Assembly (NCBI RefSeq): GCF_047263945.1
Contig: NZ_JBLAVB010000006.1
Location: 1-64,000 of the forward strand
Direction of reading: 5' to 3'
DNA from: Rhodospirillum sp047263945
GTDB lineage: Bacteria; Pseudomonadota; Alphaproteobacteria; Rhodospirillales; Rhodospirillaceae
DNA: 64,000 bases
This document shows positions 47,801 to 55,518 of the stretch, piece by piece. The notes beneath the pieces were generated by a model. That model worked only from the letters and a program-made list of their open reading frames with translations. It searched no databases and had not been told where the DNA came from. A program made the position numbers and the translations under genes. Numbering within the stretch: the first letter of the stretch is position 1; the number at the start of each line of letters is the position of its first letter.

Positions 47801-50511
47801 CTGCTCTTGCCCTGGCCTTGGTGGGCGAGGACGCGGCGGACCTTCAGCAAGAAGCCGACGCCTTGGAGCACGCCTTGGCCGATTATGCGGCGCGCGGCAA
47901 GACCTGGACCTCGCCAAGGGGGAGCTATTTCACCGGCCAACCTGTGGGGCCTGCCTCGAAAATCGCTTTTGTTTATTCGGGAATGAACGCGGTGGATGTG
48001 GGCATGGGCCGGGATCTATTCCGATTGCTGCCCGAGGCGATAGAAAGGCTCGCGGATTATGGCGATCCAGCGATGATCCTCGACACCAAGCTGCTGTATC
48101 CGCCCCAGGCCATGGGACCGGGCAATGCGGCGGAATGGGATAGGGCTCAGGCGCGTTTGCAAGGTTCCATCGCGGATCTGCTTAAGCTCGGCGTGGTACT
48201 GCCCACCCTGTCCACCCGGCTTTTGAAATCAAAGCTCGGGCTGACCCCGGATATCATATTCGGTTATAGTTTGGGCGAGTTGAGTATGTTGCATGCGGCG
48301 GGGCATTGGCCCCTCTCCAGCTCTGAATTCGATGCGCTGATGCACTCCGACGCCCTCGCCCGGTTGATGGGCCCCATGGAGGGGGTGCGTGCGCATTTCG
48401 GCTTGGAAAAGACGAACACTGTCCGATGGACCAGCCACGTTCTTTTGGCCTCCGCCGAGGAGGTTCGAGGGCGGATCGGCGATTATAATCGGGTGTTTGT
48501 CACCCATATCAACACGCCGGAAGAAACCGTGATTGCCGGGGATCCTGAACAATGCGCTGCTCTGATCCGAGACCTGAATCGGGATGGGGTGGAAATAGCC
48601 GCTCCCTTGGCCATCCACTGCCCGCCCTCCTTTGCCGAAAAGGACCGTCTGGCCCGAGTCCTGGGAATCCCCGCCGACACGCCGCCCGAACCCCGCGCCC
48701 TGTTGAGTGCTGCGGATGATCGGGAGTGGACGCCAGAGGTCCTGGCGGATTGGATGGCGACGGGCTTTTGCACCACGGTTAATTTCCCCGCGCAAATTCA
48801 AAGTGCCCACGAGGCCGGAGCACGGGTGTTTGTGGAACTGGGTCCAGGCGCATCTTGCACCCGCTGGATCAGTGAAACCCTTGGTGCTGACAAGCCCTAT
48901 TGCGCCGTCTCGGTCAGCCAGCGAGGCCTTCCCGAAGCCCAGTGTCTGGCGCGTCTCGAAGCGGCGCTGGTGTCTCATCGGGTGCCGTTGACAAAGCCCC
49001 TCGCGAAGAAGGCTGCTCACGCCGACAGATCGAGAACCATCCCTATCGAACTGGGCGGCCCGCCGATTACCGCCAAGCTGCGGGATCCGAAGCTACGCCA
49101 GCTCTTGAAACAGGGGTTGCAAAACCCCTCGGTCCCGTCGCAACCGCCGATCCCCGCACCTTCGCCTCCCCTATTCGATACACGGCGTGATGTGATTCGC
49201 GCATTATTTGCCAATGCTTGGCAACAGGCTGCCACCCATGACGCTCTGCTGGAACTGGCCGAACGGATGCCGCTGCCAAGTCAGGGGGCGGCACGTCCCT
49301 CCGCCCCCCTGCACAAGCCTGTCTCCCACGCACCCGTCGAGACTCCGATATTGGATGAAGCGGCGGTGATGGAGTTTGCCGAGGGCAAAATCTCCCGCGT
49401 TTTCGGACCAAATTGGGCGGACATCGATCAATACCCACTGCGCCTCCGCCTGCCGAGCCCACCCTTCACCGCGCTCAGTCGGGTAACCCTGATGGAGGGC
49501 ACGCCCAATGTGCTGGGTCCGGCCCGGATCGTTACCGAATATGATGTGCCAGAAAATGCCTGGTATGGGGTGGATGGCCAAGCCCCCTATATGGCGCTGG
49601 ACGCCCAGGGGATTTTGGTGCTGGCCTCCTGGCTTGGGGTGGACCGGCTTAATCAAGGCCTCCGCCACTATCGCTGGCTGGACGCCACCTTCACCTATTA
49701 CGGAGATATGCCTCAGGCCGGAGAGACCATCGCCTATGATATCTCGCTGCGCCGCTTCTCGGAAGCGGGCGACGCGCTACTGTTCTATACGGATTTTGAT
49801 TGCTCCGTTTCCGGTCGTCCGATGATGACCATCCGGGATTGCTGCGCCGGGTTCTTCACCGCAGAGGAATTGAAAGGCGGGGCGGGCATCACCGAAGCCC
49901 ATCGATCCCGCGAGCCAAGATCTTTCCCCCGAAACCAAGCGCCTCTGGCGGTGACCCGATCCGTATTGGATCAACAAGACCTGCTTGCGCTGTCTCGAGG
50001 TCAGCTGGAAATTCTCACCAATACCCCATCGCCAGGTCCGCAGGGTTTGAAGCTTCCGCCACCCGCAGTGCAAATGATTGATCGGGTCACGGAGATTGAT
50101 ACGACCGGCGGGGCCTATGGCATTGGGGCACTTTATGCGGAAAAGGACCTCGATCCCACCGATTGGTATATCCGCAGTCACTTCAAGGACGATCCGGTCT
50201 ATGCCGGTCCCTGCATGTTGGAAGGCAGCCGCCAGACCTTGCAAATCTTCATGCTCGCCTGCGGCATGGACCAACAGGTCACCGGCCCGGCCCGTTTCCA
50301 ACCGGTCCTGGATGTGCCGGTGCGGGTGCGTTTTAGGGGACAAGTGCCGGGAGAGGTCGGTGTGTTCGGCTATCGAATCACCATCATTGGCCTAGAAAAT
50401 GGCCCCGCGCCATGGGTGGTTGCCGATGTGGAGTTTATCTATAACGGTCGAGTGATCGGCTTGATGGAGGGGCTCGGCATGCGCATCGCTCAAAAAGAGG
50501 TCCAATCATGA
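44860..50511 (+). CDS. PUFA synthase-like protein, PfaB/PfaC fusion: KS-CLF-AT-DH
   Basis: 1883 residues. KS (5-455; Cys205 in DAACAS, His339 in ECHATGT, His375 in SNIGH). A second KS fold (470-920) has lost the nucleophile: the DTACSSS position reads LSEEENS near 658-664, as in chain-length-factor domains, though a GHS-like segment persists at 841. AT (about 1030-1370; GYSLGE Ser1137) resembles the PfaB acyltransferase. One FabA-type double-hotdog dehydratase ends the protein: a non-catalytic half (1505-1670) and a half with HFKDDPV (His1774). Bacterial PfaC normally carries KS-CLF and two such DH units, with PfaB separate; here AT is inserted and one DH unit is missing. It overlaps both neighbours, so the three synthase genes form a tight operon. 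Confidence 0.93.
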   Translation: MPNFFDPIAVVGQGCFVPDAANMPEFLANLDAGACAIRAASPREWRIDPSLFYDAERGKADRISNITGGWLSDQDLDLEGYQLPATQLARFDNLQKWPLQACREALETAGLRGNTAALQRCGIILGAYTWSVTRSVSSLVGPDYDRLMEPALREVLEGYPIDWDRLRPDRGPIDPLNGAIAGTTASTLARALGLAGPRYAIDAACASIVYCMKLAAFHLKHGHADSMLVAAVSASDPVFASLGFSTLQALPTDRSRPFDAKSDGLAVAEGAVALVLKPLSLAERAGDEILGIIRGIGLSSDGKGQHIVTPNRIGQLAACERAYEEAGIDPKSVDYVECHATGTALGDRSEVDVIATFFTGPTPPRIGSLKSNIGHLLTGAGGAGLIKILHAFNTGTIPATIGIRESITSEDGRVNGDLIVQTPSQWPNRDSDPRRAAINVFGFGGTNAHMVVDAPGAALHLRSPETTPQPETDLAVIGMAGCFAGWRDMDALSTAFYRGRSGLRDVPPNRFSGLSPNHLAPIGGYLDGFEVDMLRFRMPPKELKNLNPQHLLTLDTADAALREAGIEPGSRVAVLVGMGHEPFIQRLQERWEAEPRLRRTLKEAGLDLPEDTVQALIDAVADGLHRKPEAGDFLGYVGNLLASRVAALWDFSGPAFSLSEEENSVFRAVQIAQMMLDAGEAEAVVVVGIDLTGTAEHLNLRARYATQAAAEGHPFGFDRNNKGWMPGEGAGALVLTKPEAARAQNRPIHACLSGMSLIDAPAQHPHDQAPAPIETDAALTEALRDTLAKAGLSSNDIGYVEAHASGIAAEDQAEITALKNVFAMERTGLKPALGSAKALLGHSMAASGIAALIHAVLAVRDRYLPPVPDWAGPKSAALADAGLWVTEQPIPWITGTDKVRAAIVTSLGLDGCVGSVAVVEEPVTLPVPLRVTSSTDLSPIVLPVTAPDLAGLQEGLRAVKTRLRQGEDPVRVAQEHSEMKSALALALVGEDAADLQQEADALEHALADYAARGKTWTSPRGSYFTGQPVGPASKIAFVYSGMNAVDVGMGRDLFRLLPEAIERLADYGDPAMILDTKLLYPPQAMGPGNAAEWDRAQARLQGSIADLLKLGVVLPTLSTRLLKSKLGLTPDIIFGYSLGELSMLHAAGHWPLSSSEFDALMHSDALARLMGPMEGVRAHFGLEKTNTVRWTSHVLLASAEEVRGRIGDYNRVFVTHINTPEETVIAGDPEQCAALIRDLNRDGVEIAAPLAIHCPPSFAEKDRLARVLGIPADTPPEPRALLSAADDREWTPEVLADWMATGFCTTVNFPAQIQSAHEAGARVFVELGPGASCTRWISETLGADKPYCAVSVSQRGLPEAQCLARLEAALVSHRVPLTKPLAKKAAHADRSRTIPIELGGPPITAKLRDPKLRQLLKQGLQNPSVPSQPPIPAPSPPLFDTRRDVIRALFANAWQQAATHDALLELAERMPLPSQGAARPSAPLHKPVSHAPVETPILDEAAVMEFAEGKISRVFGPNWADIDQYPLRLRLPSPPFTALSRVTLMEGTPNVLGPARIVTEYDVPENAWYGVDGQAPYMALDAQGILVLASWLGVDRLNQGLRHYRWLDATFTYYGDMPQAGETIAYDISLRRFSEAGDALLFYTDFDCSVSGRPMMTIRDCCAGFFTAEELKGGAGITEAHRSREPRSFPRNQAPLAVTRSVLDQQDLLALSRGQLEILTNTPSPGPQGLKLPPPAVQMIDRVTEIDTTGGAYGIGALYAEKDLDPTDWYIRSHFKDDPVYAGPCMLEGSRQTLQIFMLACGMDQQVTGPARFQPVLDVPVRVRFRGQVPGEVGVFGYRITIIGLENGPAPWVVADVEFIYNGRVIGLMEGLGMRIAQKEVQS

Positions 50512-52277
50512 CGGCCAATCCGCAACAGCTTCGCCAAGATCTTTTGGATTTGACGCGACCCTGTCAATGGAACGGGCTGCAGATTCCCGCCTTTCCCCCC
50601 GACAAACTGGGCGATCCAGGCTTCCGATCCGCCCATGGGGTTCGCTTCAATTATATGGCCGGAGCCATGGCCAATGGGATATCCTCCGTTGAGTTGGTTG
50701 TCGCCATGGGGAAGGCAGGTTATCTCGGCAGTTTTGGGGCTGCCGGTCTGGACCTGTCGCAGATCGACGCTGCGATAAAAGAGCTGCGCCAACGACTGCC
50801 CAGTGGACCGTTCGCAGTGAATTTGATCCACCATTTCGATCGGCCGGATCAAGAAATGGCGCTGGTGGATCTGTGTTTAAGCCGAGGTGTGCGCAGCCTG
50901 GAAGCCTCTGCCTTCACCGACTTGCAACCGGCTTTGGTGCGGTTCCGGGCCGCCGGGTTGCGCCGGGCCGGGGATGGCTCGGTGCAGGCGGATACCCAGC
51001 TGATCGTCAAACTCTCCAACCCTTCCCTGGCGCTGCGGATGATGCAGCCCGCGCCCTTGGAGATGTTGAGGCAATTGACAGCCGCCGGTTTGATCACCTC
51101 CGAGCAGGCCGTCTTGGCGTCAGAGGTTCCCGTGGCTGGAGATGTTACGGTGGAAGCGGATTCTGGTGGCCATACGGATTCCCAGCAACTCACCAGCCTG
51201 CTGCCCCTTATCCTGTCGATCCGCAATGATGTCGCGCTCAACAGCGGTCACTTTGTGCGCATCGGTGCGGCCGGGGGCATTGGCACACCTGCAGCCGTTG
51301 CCGCAGCCTTTGGCTTGGGCGCGGACTATGTGGTGACCGGATCAATCAACCAAGCTTGTGTGGAAGCGGGCACCTCGGCCATCGTCAAACTGCATTTGGC
51401 GGAAATGGGGACCGATGATGTTGTCTTAGCGCCCTCCGCCGACATGTTCGAATTGGGGGCAAAGGTCCAGGTCTCCAAACGGGCCACCTTATTTGCCTTC
51501 CGAGCCCGACGCTTAGAGGCACTCTTCCAAGCCCACCAGTCCATTGATGAGATCCCTGCCCTGGAAAAAGTCAAGCTGGAACGGCAGATCTTCCAATGTT
51601 CCATTGATGAGGTTTGGGGTCAGGTGGAGCGCTATTTCCAACCCCGCGACCCCGAAACGCTAGACTGTGCCCGGCGTGATCCCAAACATCGCATGGCGTT
51701 GATCTTCCGCTGGTATTTGGGGCAAAGCTCCGCTTGGGCGATCGCCGGTCGACGGGAGGCGGACCATCAAGTCTGGTGTGGCCCGGCCATGGGAGCGTTT
51801 AATCATTGGACCCGAGGCAGTGCCTACGCGGACCCCACCAAGCGACAGGTTTTCGAGGTGGCGGGGGGGCTGATGCGGGGCGCGGCCTACCTCACCCGCC
51901 TCAGCGCACTTCGATTGGCGGGGGTCGTGGTGCCACCTGCCCTCGCGCAATTGGGACCCGAAGACGTGATCCCGCAAACTCAACCAGCGTCTCCAGTTCA
52001 ATCGGCTTCTGCCCCTGCGCCTCAGGCTCCGAAGAGAGTTGGTGCGCCGCATATCAAACGCTTTTTGGTGCAGCAAATCGCCCGTCAATCGGGCCTGTCT
52101 CCGGAAGACATCGACATCCGCGCGCCGTTTGATAGTTTCGGTTTGAACTCCATCAAGGCTCTGGTGGTCATGGCGAAACTAGAGGAGTTCTTGGGTTTGA
52201 AACTGCCGCAAACCCTGGTGTGGAATTATCCGTCCATCGACAGCTTATCGAAAAAACTGGCTGAGAATGCACTCTAG
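50508..52277 (+). CDS. PfaD-like enoyl reductase with C-terminal carrier domain (ER-ACP)
   Basis: 589 residues. Residues 20-470 form the FMN-dependent TIM-barrel of the nitronate monooxygenase/PfaD family: an early RFNYMAGAMANGISS segment, EADSGGHTD near 216-224, and the phosphate-binding loop GGIGTP at 256-261. PfaD performs enoyl reduction in trans for PUFA synthases. After an Ala/Pro linker (about 490-515) there is an acyl carrier domain (515-589) with FGLNSIKAL (pantetheine Ser about 548; Asn replaces the usual Asp). Stand-alone PfaD proteins lack this extension. The carrier resembles those that hand acyl chains to type I PKS modules more than the GIDSI PUFA carriers, which suggests a transfer role between the two arms (inference). 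The start overlaps the upstream stop (ATGA). Confidence 0.93.
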   Translation: MTANPQQLRQDLLDLTRPCQWNGLQIPAFPPDKLGDPGFRSAHGVRFNYMAGAMANGISSVELVVAMGKAGYLGSFGAAGLDLSQIDAAIKELRQRLPSGPFAVNLIHHFDRPDQEMALVDLCLSRGVRSLEASAFTDLQPALVRFRAAGLRRAGDGSVQADTQLIVKLSNPSLALRMMQPAPLEMLRQLTAAGLITSEQAVLASEVPVAGDVTVEADSGGHTDSQQLTSLLPLILSIRNDVALNSGHFVRIGAAGGIGTPAAVAAAFGLGADYVVTGSINQACVEAGTSAIVKLHLAEMGTDDVVLAPSADMFELGAKVQVSKRATLFAFRARRLEALFQAHQSIDEIPALEKVKLERQIFQCSIDEVWGQVERYFQPRDPETLDCARRDPKHRMALIFRWYLGQSSAWAIAGRREADHQVWCGPAMGAFNHWTRGSAYADPTKRQVFEVAGGLMRGAAYLTRLSALRLAGVVVPPALAQLGPEDVIPQTQPASPVQSASAPAPQAPKRVGAPHIKRFLVQQIARQSGLSPEDIDIRAPFDSFGLNSIKALVVMAKLEEFLGLKLPQTLVWNYPSIDSLSKKLAENAL

Positions 52278-52347
52278 ACATCACCTCCAGTCCGATGCGG
52301 CGGGGTTTCCTGTATCTCGTGGCAATCTTGGACCGGGCGACTTCGTA

Positions 52348-52430
52348 TTTTTTGGGCGATTGCCCAAACTCCCATTTTTTCATGGTCTGGGGCCTTTCGG
52401 CCCCATTGGGGGACGGCGGGGAAAGCCGCT
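52348..52430. repeat. Dispersed multi-hairpin intergenic repeat, copy 2
   Basis: T-run, TTGGGCGATTGCCCAA palindrome, GGGGCCTTTCGGCCCC hairpin and TGGGGGACGGCGGGG core, in the same order and orientation as at 3174-3336. It follows the last gene of the plus-strand biosynthetic arm and fills most of the 279-nt gap 52278-52556. Confidence 0.8.
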
Positions 52431-52556
52431 CTCCCCCCTTCTTCCGCGTCACCGGGTCCGTTCTCCCTCTTCCTCTTTTCCGCCCCGGCCCCGAGCCAGT
52501 CCGGTTGCTTCCCCCCCCCTATTCCGCGCTATCCAAGGGAACTGGGAGGACAAACC

Positions 52557-52805
52557 ATGGACATGGACACAGACAAGATCGACGACATGATCCTGGCCCT
52601 GCTCTGGCTGGGCGCCCATGGCGATAAATGGTCCACGCGGGCCTGGAAGAGTTTTGACTGGGCTGCCATGGATCGCCTTCATGCCAAGGGCCTGATCACC
52701 AATCCCGTCGGCAAGGCGAAATCCGTCAGCTACACCGAGGAAGGCCTGCGCCGATCCCAGGAACTCTTCGAGACCTTCTTTGCCCAAAAGCCCCCCTCAC
52801 CGTAG
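52557..52805 (+). CDS. Small DUF6429-like protein
   Basis: 82 residues. The start at 52557 has GGGAGG 8 nt upstream; a second ATG two codons later is possible. The pattern DDMILALLWL near residue 10, the AWKSFDWAAMDRLHAKGLI segment and the helix EEGLRRSQELF match the short DUF6429 family found widely in proteobacteria, which looks like a small winged-helix-like fold. Function unknown. It stands alone between the biosynthetic arm and a convergent MFS gene, with palindromic repeats on both sides, and is unlikely to belong to the biosynthetic operon. Confidence 0.82.
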   Translation: MDMDTDKIDDMILALLWLGAHGDKWSTRAWKSFDWAAMDRLHAKGLITNPVGKAKSVSYTEEGLRRSQELFETFFAQKPPSP

Positions 52806-52930
52806 CTCTTTGCGGCGGCGATCAGGGGCGCGGGTTGACAGTCCCGGTCCAGATCCCCTTGCGCAGGAATTTCGCCATATTGGCGTCGCTGGCATCGTTG
52901 TAAAGTTGGTCGGTGTTCGGATCAGTCACG

Positions 52931-53076
52931 ACTCATACCAAGGTGCGGTGAGTTTGACTCACCGCACCTTGGAAGCGGCCAAGTGGCCGCCGCGCCTTGT
53001 GGCGCGTAAAAGCCCGCCTGGCGTTTGAACGCAAGAAAAGCGGCGTGGCTTTCAACCCGCACCGCTTGGTATCAGC
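52931..53076. repeat. Palindromic element with three back-to-back hairpins and near-inverted ends
   Basis: A perfect 15-bp hairpin (CCAAGGTGCGGTGAG / CTCACCGCACCTTGG, loop TTTGA) at 52938-52972 is followed directly by GCGGCC-AAGT-GGCCGC (52975-52990) and CGCGCC-TTGT-GGCGCG (52991-53006). The outer sequences CATACCAAG and CTTGGTATCAG form near-inverted ends. The right end overlaps the stop codon of the convergent MFS gene. It fills most of the 266-nt gap 52806-53071. Confidence 0.82.
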
Positions 53077-54319
53077 CTGTTCGGCGTGTAAGCCGCCACA
53101 ACCGAGGCATCAACAGAGCCATAAGCAAGACCAGGCCTCCCCCTTCCACCAGAAGAGTCGTTGACGCTCCCAGAGACTTCGCAAGGTATCCGGCGGCGAG
53201 CCCGCCCAGGGCGTCGAAGCCGAAGCGCGTCGCTGCGAAAAAAGAGGCCACACGCCCCCGAATAGTGTCGGCGCTGATACTCTGAAGCGTCGCGTTGGTG
53301 CCAACGTTGGTTACCGAAATCCCGAAGCCCAACACCACCATTGCCGCCAGGGCGACGCCCAGGTAGGCCGTGGTCGAGAAAACCAGCAAGGCCAGGGCGG
53401 CGCCGATCACCCCACACAACATGACCCGAATAACCCGACCGGTGCCCTCAAGCATGGCCAGCAGGATCGTGGCGAGAACGGCACCCGCCCCGGCCGCGCC
53501 CAACAACCACCCCAGGGTCCGGGCGTCGGCGAGAAAAACTTCCTTGACGAAAACCGGCATCAGGACCGCGTAACTGGACGCCGTCAGGTTCAATCCGCCA
53601 ACCAGCAGAAGCAGCCCCCGGTGGGTATCTCGCCACCAGATTTCGGCAAATCCCTCGCCAAGGGCAGCGAGGTAGCTCCGCCTCCGATCGGGCGGGCTCG
53701 GCGGTCGCGTCTTGATCCGAAGCAGGGCGATCACCAATGCCAGATAAGACAGGCCGTTCACCAAGAAACAGACCCCTTCCGAGGTCATCGACAGAACCAC
53801 ACCGGCGATCGGCGGCCCGAGAAAGCGCCCGGCGTTAAAGGCCATGGCGTTGAGGGCGAAGGCGTTGTGAATCACAGAGGAGTCTTCGAGCAGACCACCA
53901 ATCAGGCTTTGCCTCAAGGGGGTGTCGATCCCGTTCAGAACCCCAAGAAGGGCGGCCATGAACACGATCAGCCCGGGCGTGACAAAACCGCCAAGCGTCA
54001 AAAGGCCCAGGACCGAGCCGTGGAGAATCAAAAGACACTGAACCAGGAGCAAGAGCCGCCGACGATCGAAACGGTCGAACAGAGCCCCCATCAACGGCCC
54101 GACCACCATCTGCGGCGCCATCGTCAGAAAGGTGGTGATCCCCAGCAATTCGGCAGAGCCGGTCAGTCGATAGACCAACCACCCCATGGCCACTTGCTGC
54201 ACCCACGTCCCCATGATCGAAACGATCTGGCCAACAAAATAGAGACGGAAGGCCCGGTGCTCAAGCGCCTGCGCCGCCTTGAGCCAGCGGCGGCGCCCCG
54301 ATGCTTTGGTCCAGGTCAT
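53072..54319 (-). CDS. MFS transporter (MFS_3, EntS-like exporter type)
   Basis: 415 residues with about 11-12 hydrophobic helices. The start at 54319 has AAGGAAG upstream. The N-terminal pattern (FRLYFVGQIVSIMGTWVQQVAMGWLVYRLTGS, split as Gly/Trp-rich helix 1) and the loop LFDRFDRRRLLL between helices 2 and 3 are typical of MFS_3 proteins, which include the enterobactin exporter EntS and other drug or natural-product exporters. It acts in the inner membrane by proton antiport. It lies outside the biosynthetic operons, beyond two palindromic repeats, and is transcribed alone. Export of the locus product is possible, but the gene could equally be an unrelated efflux pump. Its stop overlaps the right end of the palindromic element described at 52931-53076. 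Confidence 0.88.
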   Translation of the reverse strand: MTWTKASGRRRWLKAAQALEHRAFRLYFVGQIVSIMGTWVQQVAMGWLVYRLTGSAELLGITTFLTMAPQMVVGPLMGALFDRFDRRRLLLLVQCLLILHGSVLGLLTLGGFVTPGLIVFMAALLGVLNGIDTPLRQSLIGGLLEDSSVIHNAFALNAMAFNAGRFLGPPIAGVVLSMTSEGVCFLVNGLSYLALVIALLRIKTRPPSPPDRRRSYLAALGEGFAEIWWRDTHRGLLLLVGGLNLTASSYAVLMPVFVKEVFLADARTLGWLLGAAGAGAVLATILLAMLEGTGRVIRVMLCGVIGAALALLVFSTTAYLGVALAAMVVLGFGISVTNVGTNATLQSISADTIRGRVASFFAATRFGFDALGGLAAGYLAKSLGASTTLLVEGGGLVLLMALLMPRLWRLTRRTG

Positions 54320-54336
54320 GACGCTTCCTTACCCCG

Positions 54337-54466
54337 GCGATAGCCCAAACCCCCATTTTTCTTTTAAAAATAATGGCCTGGGGTCTGGGGCCTTACGGCC
54401 CCAGTGGGGGACGGGGCAAAGCCCCGTGATGGAAAAGTCCCCCTGTCGTATACCCTGCTTTGCAGC
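54337..54466. repeat. Dispersed multi-hairpin intergenic repeat, copy 3
   Basis: Shares with copy 1 the GGCGATwGCCC palindrome, CCATTTTT, the GGGTCTGGGGCC...GGCCCCAGTGGGGGACGGGGCAAAGCCCCGTGA core (given here in parts) and the tail around GTATACC...GCAGC. It lies upstream of the MFS gene. Confidence 0.8.
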
Positions 54467-54500
54467 CCAACTTGATCTCGAAGCTCTAACTATATGATTT

Positions 54501-54552
54501 TAGATCAAATTATCCGCCCTAAATCGATTCCGATTTAGGGCGGTTTGATCTA
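54501..54552. terminator. Extended perfect dyad at the 3' end of the SMP-30 gene
   Basis: Inner stem CCGCCCTAAATCG / CGATTTAGGGCGG (13 bp, loop ATTC) is flanked by outer arms TAGATCAAA / TTTGATCTA (9 bp) with a 4-nt bulge. The right arm includes the SMP-30 stop codon. It probably ends the catabolic operon or is a mobile palindrome at its end. Confidence 0.7.
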
Positions 54553-55515
54553 AGCCGAGATTGGCCCGAGATCGCCATGCCCCGAATACATCGGGTTTCC
54601 AGCGATGCCAAGTTCGGGAGGAAACTCCGCAGCGAGAATGGATCCGCTGTCGGATTCCGTGATGTAGAGCGTCCGGTTATCCTGCCCCCCAAAAGCACAA
54701 TTGGTGGTTCCCAGACCCCGGGGAGAGCGGACGACGGCGATGGGGCGCCCCAAGGCATCATGAACCCAAACCAGTCCCATACCGGTCTGGCAGACAACCA
54801 CGCCCCCCGCCGATGTCAGAGCCAAACCATCAGGGCCGGCCCTGCCACCGCTGAATTGCAAAAACAAGCCCGCCTTGACCACCCGCCCGCTGGGTGACAG
54901 GGGCAAGCGCCACACCGCATTGGCCCGGGTCACCGCCAGGTAAAGCACATGCTCGGCCAGATCCAGGACCAGACCATTCGGGCTCGGCACCTTGTCGATG
55001 AGACAGGCCAGTTCGCCCGTCTCGGGGGTCCAGCGATAGACCCGCCCCGCGGGATCCTGTAGGCCCGTCTGTCCCTGGTCCGTGAAATAGAGCCGCCCAT
55101 CCCGACCGAAATGCAGGTCATTGCAGCCCTTGAAGCCTTCGGACTCCGCATCGCGCAGGGCCGGCGAGACGGCGCCGGTCGCCGGGTCAAGCAGCATGAT
55201 CCCGTTCTGGAAGTCGGCGAGGAAAATCCGTCCATCCCGGTGGATCTTGAGACCGTTGGGCTGACCATCATATTCGGCGATTTGGACGACCTCCCCAGTC
55301 GGAGAGGCCCGAAACACGCGACCGAACGGGATATCAACACAATACAGATTGCCGTCGCGGTCAAAGGACGGCCCCTCCAGGAAGCTGTCAACCACGGCAC
55401 CCCGTCGGTTCCGCTCCGCCCAATAGGATTTGGTATTCCGGCGGCGCAAAGCCTCGGGCAATTCGGTAAAAACCTCCGCGTCAATCACCACGGGGTCCGG
55501 AAACGGATAAGTCAT
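54550..55515 (-). CDS. SMP-30/gluconolactonase-family lactonase
   Basis: 321 residues, a six-bladed beta-propeller hydrolase. Expected metal ligands are present: Glu47 (EGPSFD), Asn132 (CNDLHF), Asn180 (PSPNGL) and Asp229 (GPDGL). Such enzymes open sugar lactones (glucono-, xylono-, fucono- or related) to the acid. It is the last gene of the catabolic block and starts 3 nt after the TRAP permease stop. With TRAP and TTT carriers, an amidohydrolase and an RraA-like aldolase upstream, it suggests use of a sugar acid or lactone; the actual substrate cannot be named. Cytoplasmic: no signal peptide seen. Confidence 0.9.
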   Translation of the reverse strand: MTYPFPDPVVIDAEVFTELPEALRRRNTKSYWAERNRRGAVVDSFLEGPSFDRDGNLYCVDIPFGRVFRASPTGEVVQIAEYDGQPNGLKIHRDGRIFLADFQNGIMLLDPATGAVSPALRDAESEGFKGCNDLHFGRDGRLYFTDQGQTGLQDPAGRVYRWTPETGELACLIDKVPSPNGLVLDLAEHVLYLAVTRANAVWRLPLSPSGRVVKAGLFLQFSGGRAGPDGLALTSAGGVVVCQTGMGLVWVHDALGRPIAVVRSPRGLGTTNCAFGGQDNRTLYITESDSGSILAAEFPPELGIAGNPMYSGHGDLGPISA

Positions 55516-55518
55516 GCT

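Noticed and set aside
39051..52277. Reading the plus-strand arm as an EPA/DHA (pfaABCDE) cluster
   Set aside because: Only one dehydratase unit, no phosphopantetheinyl transferase gene, fused AT and ER-ACP, and adjacency to NRPS genes argue for a specialised product.
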